Positions 61,025 to 64,000 of a DNA stretch of 64,000 bases are shown piece by piece. Within the stretch, counting starts at the first letter, position 1, and each line of letters begins with the position of its first letter. The translations under genes and the position numbers were made by a program. The notes under the pieces are model-generated. The model saw only the letters and a program-made list of their open reading frames with translations, searched no databases and was not told the DNA's origin. Origin of the DNA: Propionispora hippei DSM 15287 (GTDB taxonomy: Bacteria > Bacillota > Negativicutes > Propionisporales > Propionisporaceae); NCBI RefSeq assembly GCF_900141835.1, contig NZ_FQZD01000005.1:1-64000 (forward strand). The letters run 5' to 3'.

Positions 61025-61180
61025 GGTCTGTAAACTTTAAGGCGATAGGATGAATTGTGAGAGATCTTTTGTCCTTGCGAGGCGGAGGAGGCTTACATAT
61101 CGGGAATATGTAAGCCGACGACAACAAGGCAGGGCGGAAAAGATCTTGTAAGAACATTATAAAATTAGGGTTTACAGGCC
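61025..61180. repeat. nested palindromic element, possible MITE or structured RNA
   Basis: Outer arms GGTCTGTAAAC (61025-61035) and GTTTACAGGCC (61170-61180) differ at one base. Inside are GATCTTTT / AAAAGATC (61063-61070 / 61138-61145), CCTTG / CAAGG (61073-61077 / 61125-61129) and a perfect 11-bp central hairpin GGCTTACATAT / ATATGTAAGCC (61090-61100 / 61106-61116). The whole 156 bases can fold into one long interrupted stem. There is no coding frame. It lies in the 477-base gap 60851-61327 upstream of yabG. Confidence 0.6.
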
Positions 61181-61282
61181 GCTAGGTAACCGGAATGCGG
61201 CCAGAGGGCCAGAGGATTTGCCTCAAGGCGGTTGACTGTGACAAAACGAGGGGGGCGGCGTGGTGACCAACGCTTTCAATTC

Positions 61283-61297
61283 TACATAGTATGTAGT
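61283..61297 (+). promoter_or_regulatory. palindrome and possible sigma-K -10 upstream of yabG
   Basis: CTACATA-G-TATGTAG is a perfect 15-base palindrome. It contains CATAGTATG, one base from the sigma-K -10 pattern CATAnnnTA, about 35 bases before the yabG start. A good -35 is not clear. yabG is sigma-K dependent in Bacillus. Confidence 0.35.
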
Positions 61298-61327
61298 AAA
61301 GAGCAACATAAGACGGAGGGGTCTGGC

Positions 61328-62206
61328 ATGGCTAATATAGAGATAGGTGATTTGGTCATACGCAAATCACATGGTGGCGATATAGTATTTAAAGTTACTG
61401 ATATATATCACGATGCCTGCGGCCATAGTTACACGGTACTTAAAGGCATGCATCTGCGGCTGCTGGCCGATGCGCCGATTGATGACCTGGAAAGAGTGGA
61501 CGCGGAGAACCTTCGTAATGAAATCGTCCGAATGGAAGGAATGCATAACGAAAGCCTCAAAAGAGTGATGATGCGCCGCAGCCAGGAGAGGGAACTATTG
61601 GAGTTGAACCGTTCGGAGTCATCCAAGAAATACGATTTTTTTGATCTGCCGGGACGGGTTCTGCACATTGACGGTGATGAGGAATATTTAAGAATGTGCC
61701 TGAAAACCTATAATCAGTTGAACATTGAAGCTGTGGGAAGATGTATCGAAGAATCAAAACAGGCTGATGTGGTGATTGCGCTTATTGATGAATTCCGTCC
61801 CGATATTCTGGTGTTGACCGGTCATGACGCGTTAATTGGCAATGGTAAAAAAAATTTTAAAGATATGAATAATTACCGTAATTCCCGTTATTATGTGGAA
61901 GCAGTAAAGAAAGCCCGGATTTTTGAGCCGGCCCGTGATGACTTAGTTATTTTTGCCGGGGCTTGCCAATCCTATTTTGAGGCCATCTTAAACGCCGGAG
62001 CGAATTTTGCCAGTTCGCCAACCCGTATTTTCATCCACGCCTATGATCCGGTGTTTATCGCGGAGAAAGTAGCCTTTACCCCCATTAATAAGACAGTTGA
62101 CGTTGGCGCAGCCATTAGCGCTTCGGTAACAGGCATTGAGGGGGTCGGCGGTTTGGAAACCCGGGGAAAGTTCAGGCTGGGATTGCCTAAGACTCCCTAT
62201 AAATGA
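61328..62206 (+). CDS. yabG: sporulation peptidase YabG
   Basis: A 292-residue spore protein-processing protease. ATG 61328 (MANIEIGDLVIRKSHGGDI) has GGAGGGG upstream; the longer frame lacks family similarity. Seen: VLHIDGDEEYL near 115, LVLTGHDALIGNGKKNF near 157, VIFAGACQSYFEAILNAGANFASSP-region near 208 (Cys and flanking residues) and IHAYDPVFIAEKVAF near 235. YabG cleaves coat and cortex-associated proteins late in sporulation, so its presence is direct evidence of an endospore former. Confidence 0.96.
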   Translation: MANIEIGDLVIRKSHGGDIVFKVTDIYHDACGHSYTVLKGMHLRLLADAPIDDLERVDAENLRNEIVRMEGMHNESLKRVMMRRSQERELLELNRSESSKKYDFFDLPGRVLHIDGDEEYLRMCLKTYNQLNIEAVGRCIEESKQADVVIALIDEFRPDILVLTGHDALIGNGKKNFKDMNNYRNSRYYVEAVKKARIFEPARDDLVIFAGACQSYFEAILNAGANFASSPTRIFIHAYDPVFIAEKVAFTPINKTVDVGAAISASVTGIEGVGGLETRGKFRLGLPKTPYK

Positions 62207-62218
62207 ATTTGCTAAAGG

Positions 62219-62250
62219 GAAAAACCGCTATGAAAATCAGCGGTTTTTTT
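62219..62250 (+). terminator. intrinsic terminator after yabG
   Basis: AAAACCGCT / AGCGGTTTT stem with a nine-base loop and seven T residues. Confidence 0.88.
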
Positions 62251-62413
62251 ACTATCTTTCGGGAGGACAGCTTTCGGGCGTGTTTTTTCAAACTAGCGGA
62301 ATATCCAGTGACGTGCTTTTTGTACCATACTTCATTGAGGGAAGGATAGGATTTTGCTGTAATTATGTCTAATCTTATTATAGGAAGGAAAGTGTTGCAG
62401 GAGGGAATCTGAC

Positions 62414-63745
62414 GTGACAGAAATCGCATTATTTATTTCCATCGGAATTAATCTTATGGGCCTTATTGTTTTATTGCTGATAAGTAAACAACAGGGCGGT
62501 ATAAAAAAGCAGGATATTATGAATGCTTTTGCCAGTTTAGAGAAGGGAAATACCCGGACGGAACTGATCTTTAAAGATGAAATCAGGCGCAACCGGGAGG
62601 AAATGACCGGCCAGGCGGCCTTGCTGCGTCAGGAAGTCGCTCAGGCGCTGAGCCAGATGAACGAATCAATCCTGCGGAGACTGAACGAGCAGCGGCAGAC
62701 GCAGTTGCAGCAGGGTGAAGCGTATACGGCGCAGTTACAGATCCTTACCCGGACCAATGAGAGCAAGCTGGAACATCTGCGGGATACAGTAGAACAGAAG
62801 CTGCAGGCGCTGCAGCAGGATAATAGCCGAAAACTGGAAGAGATGCGCCGGACGGTGGATGAAAAACTGCATGAAACCTTAGAGCGCCGGCTGGGGGAAA
62901 GCTTCCGCCTGGTAAGTGAACGGCTCGAACTGGTACATAAGGGGCTGGGTGAAATGCAGGTGCTGGCCAGCGGGGTCGGCGATCTAAAGCGAGTGCTTAC
63001 GAATGTTAAGACAAGGGGGATTTGGGGTGAAATCCAACTGGCCAATTTGTTGGAGCAAATTTTGACTATCGAGCAGTATGAACGGAATGTGGCGACCAAA
63101 CCAGGCAGCAATGAGCGGGTTGAATTTGCTATCCGCCTGCCGGGGCGGGATCAGGCGGGAAGCACGGTTTGGCTGCCGATTGACGCGAAGTTTCCCCAGG
63201 AAGACTATCAGCGCCTCCTAGAGGCTCAGGAAGCGGCTGATTTGCCGGCTGCCGAGGAAGCGGGCAAAGCGTTGGAAAGCCGGATTAAACTGGAAGCAAG
63301 GGGAATCAACGAGAAGTATTTGTGCGTGCCCCATACCACCGATTTTGCTATCCTGTTTCTTCCCATTGAAGGGTTGTATGCCGAGGTACTGCGGCGACCG
63401 GGGCTTTGCGACCAGCTTATGCAACGCCATAAGGTGATTATTACCGGCCCGACCACGCTGGCTGCCTTGCTAAACAGTCTGCAGATGGGCTTTCGGACCT
63501 TGGCGATTGAAAAACGCAGCTCAGAAGTATGGGCCTTGCTGGGAGCGGTTAAGAGCGAGTTCGGCAAATTTGGTGATTTGCTGGAAAAAACCCATAAAAA
63601 GCTGCAGGAAGCCAGCAATTCTATTGATACGGCTGCCCGTAAATCCCGGACGATTGAACGGAAGCTGAAAGCGGTGGAAGAATTGCCGCCGGAGCAGGCC
63701 AGGCAGTTACTGGAGGTAAATGGGTCAGAGACGGAGCTTTATTAG
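62414..63745 (+). CDS. rmuC: RmuC-family DNA recombination protein
   Basis: A 443-residue protein from GTG 62414 behind AGGAGGG. An N-terminal membrane helix (about 4-24) is followed by a long coiled coil (about 35-180) and the RmuC nuclease-fold domain (about 185-420): RGIWGEIQL, LPIDAKFPQEDY near 255, the HTTDFAILFLPIEGLYAEV block near 310 and GPTTLAALLNSLQMG near 350. RmuC limits recombination at inverted repeats. It lies just outside the yaaO to yabG block. Confidence 0.94.
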   Translation: MTEIALFISIGINLMGLIVLLLISKQQGGIKKQDIMNAFASLEKGNTRTELIFKDEIRRNREEMTGQAALLRQEVAQALSQMNESILRRLNEQRQTQLQQGEAYTAQLQILTRTNESKLEHLRDTVEQKLQALQQDNSRKLEEMRRTVDEKLHETLERRLGESFRLVSERLELVHKGLGEMQVLASGVGDLKRVLTNVKTRGIWGEIQLANLLEQILTIEQYERNVATKPGSNERVEFAIRLPGRDQAGSTVWLPIDAKFPQEDYQRLLEAQEAADLPAAEEAGKALESRIKLEARGINEKYLCVPHTTDFAILFLPIEGLYAEVLRRPGLCDQLMQRHKVIITGPTTLAALLNSLQMGFRTLAIEKRSSEVWALLGAVKSEFGKFGDLLEKTHKKLQEASNSIDTAARKSRTIERKLKAVEELPPEQARQLLEVNGSETELY

Positions 63746-63870
63746 TTATGTAAACATTTACAGTCTTATTTTGCAGGATTTTGTCGTATTTGGGCGAATA
63801 TATCTATTCTGTAACCAAAAAAGTTAATATCTTATGTAAGATAAAACAACACAGAAAGGTAGATTGTCTA

Positions 63871-64000
63871 ATGCGATCAAAAAAGCTAACTAGCATGCTG
63901 TTATTTGGTTTCGTTACGGTATCTTTACTTTCGACATCGATAGGCGGTGCTTTTGCATCCAGCGCCCTGGCTGCCGAAGCAGCGGAAGGTACCACCGCAG
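63871..64000 (+). CDS. secreted protein, N-terminal part only
   Basis: A frame from ATG 63871 (MRSKKLTSMLLFGFVTVSLL) with AGAAAGG upstream runs off the window end after 43 codons. It begins with a clear signal peptide, basic start then hydrophobic core, with likely cleavage near AFA or ALA before AEAAEG. No domain is visible yet, so the product cannot be named. The 125-base spacer after rmuC is AT-rich and may hold its promoter. Confidence 0.7.
   Translation, partial: MRSKKLTSMLLFGFVTVSLLSTSIGGAFASSALAAEAAEGTTA

Noticed and set aside
1-64000. CRISPR arrays, tRNA or rRNA genes, prophage
   Set aside because: No regularly spaced direct repeats, cloverleaf or rRNA signatures, and no phage structural genes are seen on either strand.

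Overview
The window reads as chromosomal DNA of an endospore-forming, outer-membrane-bearing Firmicute, most likely a Negativicute of the Sporomusaceae type. Three things support this. Sporulation-linked genes are present (yabG, abrB with Spo0A boxes, the yaaO to yabG block in Bacillus/Clostridium order). A TonB-ExbB-ExbD system only makes sense with an outer membrane. Low-GC-type promoters and Shine-Dalgarno sequences sit on roughly 50% GC DNA. The genus call is inference; there is no rRNA or tRNA in the window.

Layout. 1-326: end of an IS1182-type insertion sequence. 445-2571 (minus): a PTS EIIC-like membrane domain fused to an EAL c-di-GMP phosphodiesterase. 2832-25043: a 22-kb glycogen locus with three glgC-glgD pairs, three glycogen phosphorylases, glgB, glgA and an amylase/4-alpha-glucanotransferase fusion. 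25364-28142: a group B-like [FeFe] hydrogenase, a DUF2225 protein and a flavin reductase. 28210-32777: serine biosynthesis, with serC divergent from serA-DUF1015; the serA leader holds a T-box riboswitch and a short serine-rich reading frame. 33001-42595: a Fur-type iron-uptake locus (apbE, exbB, exbD, tonB, FTR1 permease, P19 protein, DUF2318 protein, two FtsX-type permeases, an ABC ATPase, an FMN-binding lipoprotein). 43056-45306: a small membrane protein, a thioredoxin-reductase-like flavoprotein without an NADPH motif, and a YkvI-like transporter. 45609-47649: serS and two Fur-box-preceded FeoA genes. 47828-62206: the conserved yaaO-tmk-yaaR-holB-ricT-trmN6-rsmI-abrB-metG-tatD-yabE-rnmV-ksgA-(glycosyltransferase)-yabG block. 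62414-64000: rmuC and the start of a secreted protein.

How the genes work together. GlgC/GlgD make ADP-glucose, GlgA and GlgB polymerise and branch it, and GlgP plus the GH13-GH77 fusion take the polymer apart, so one locus covers storage and mobilisation. In the iron locus P19 and FTR1 would bind and import iron. The DUF2318 protein, the ABC module and an FMN-lipoprotein (a likely ApbE substrate) would supply envelope redox chemistry. TonB-ExbBD would energise outer-membrane uptake, although no receptor gene is present. Three near-palindromic Fur boxes (33048, 35794, 47131) tie this locus to the feoA pair.

The points most worth a second look are the flavin-based version of the P19/FTR1 iron system, the NADPH-site-less thioredoxin reductase homologue, the serA leader with two apparent control elements, the nested palindromic element at 61025-61180, and the triplicated glgC-glgD-glgP module.
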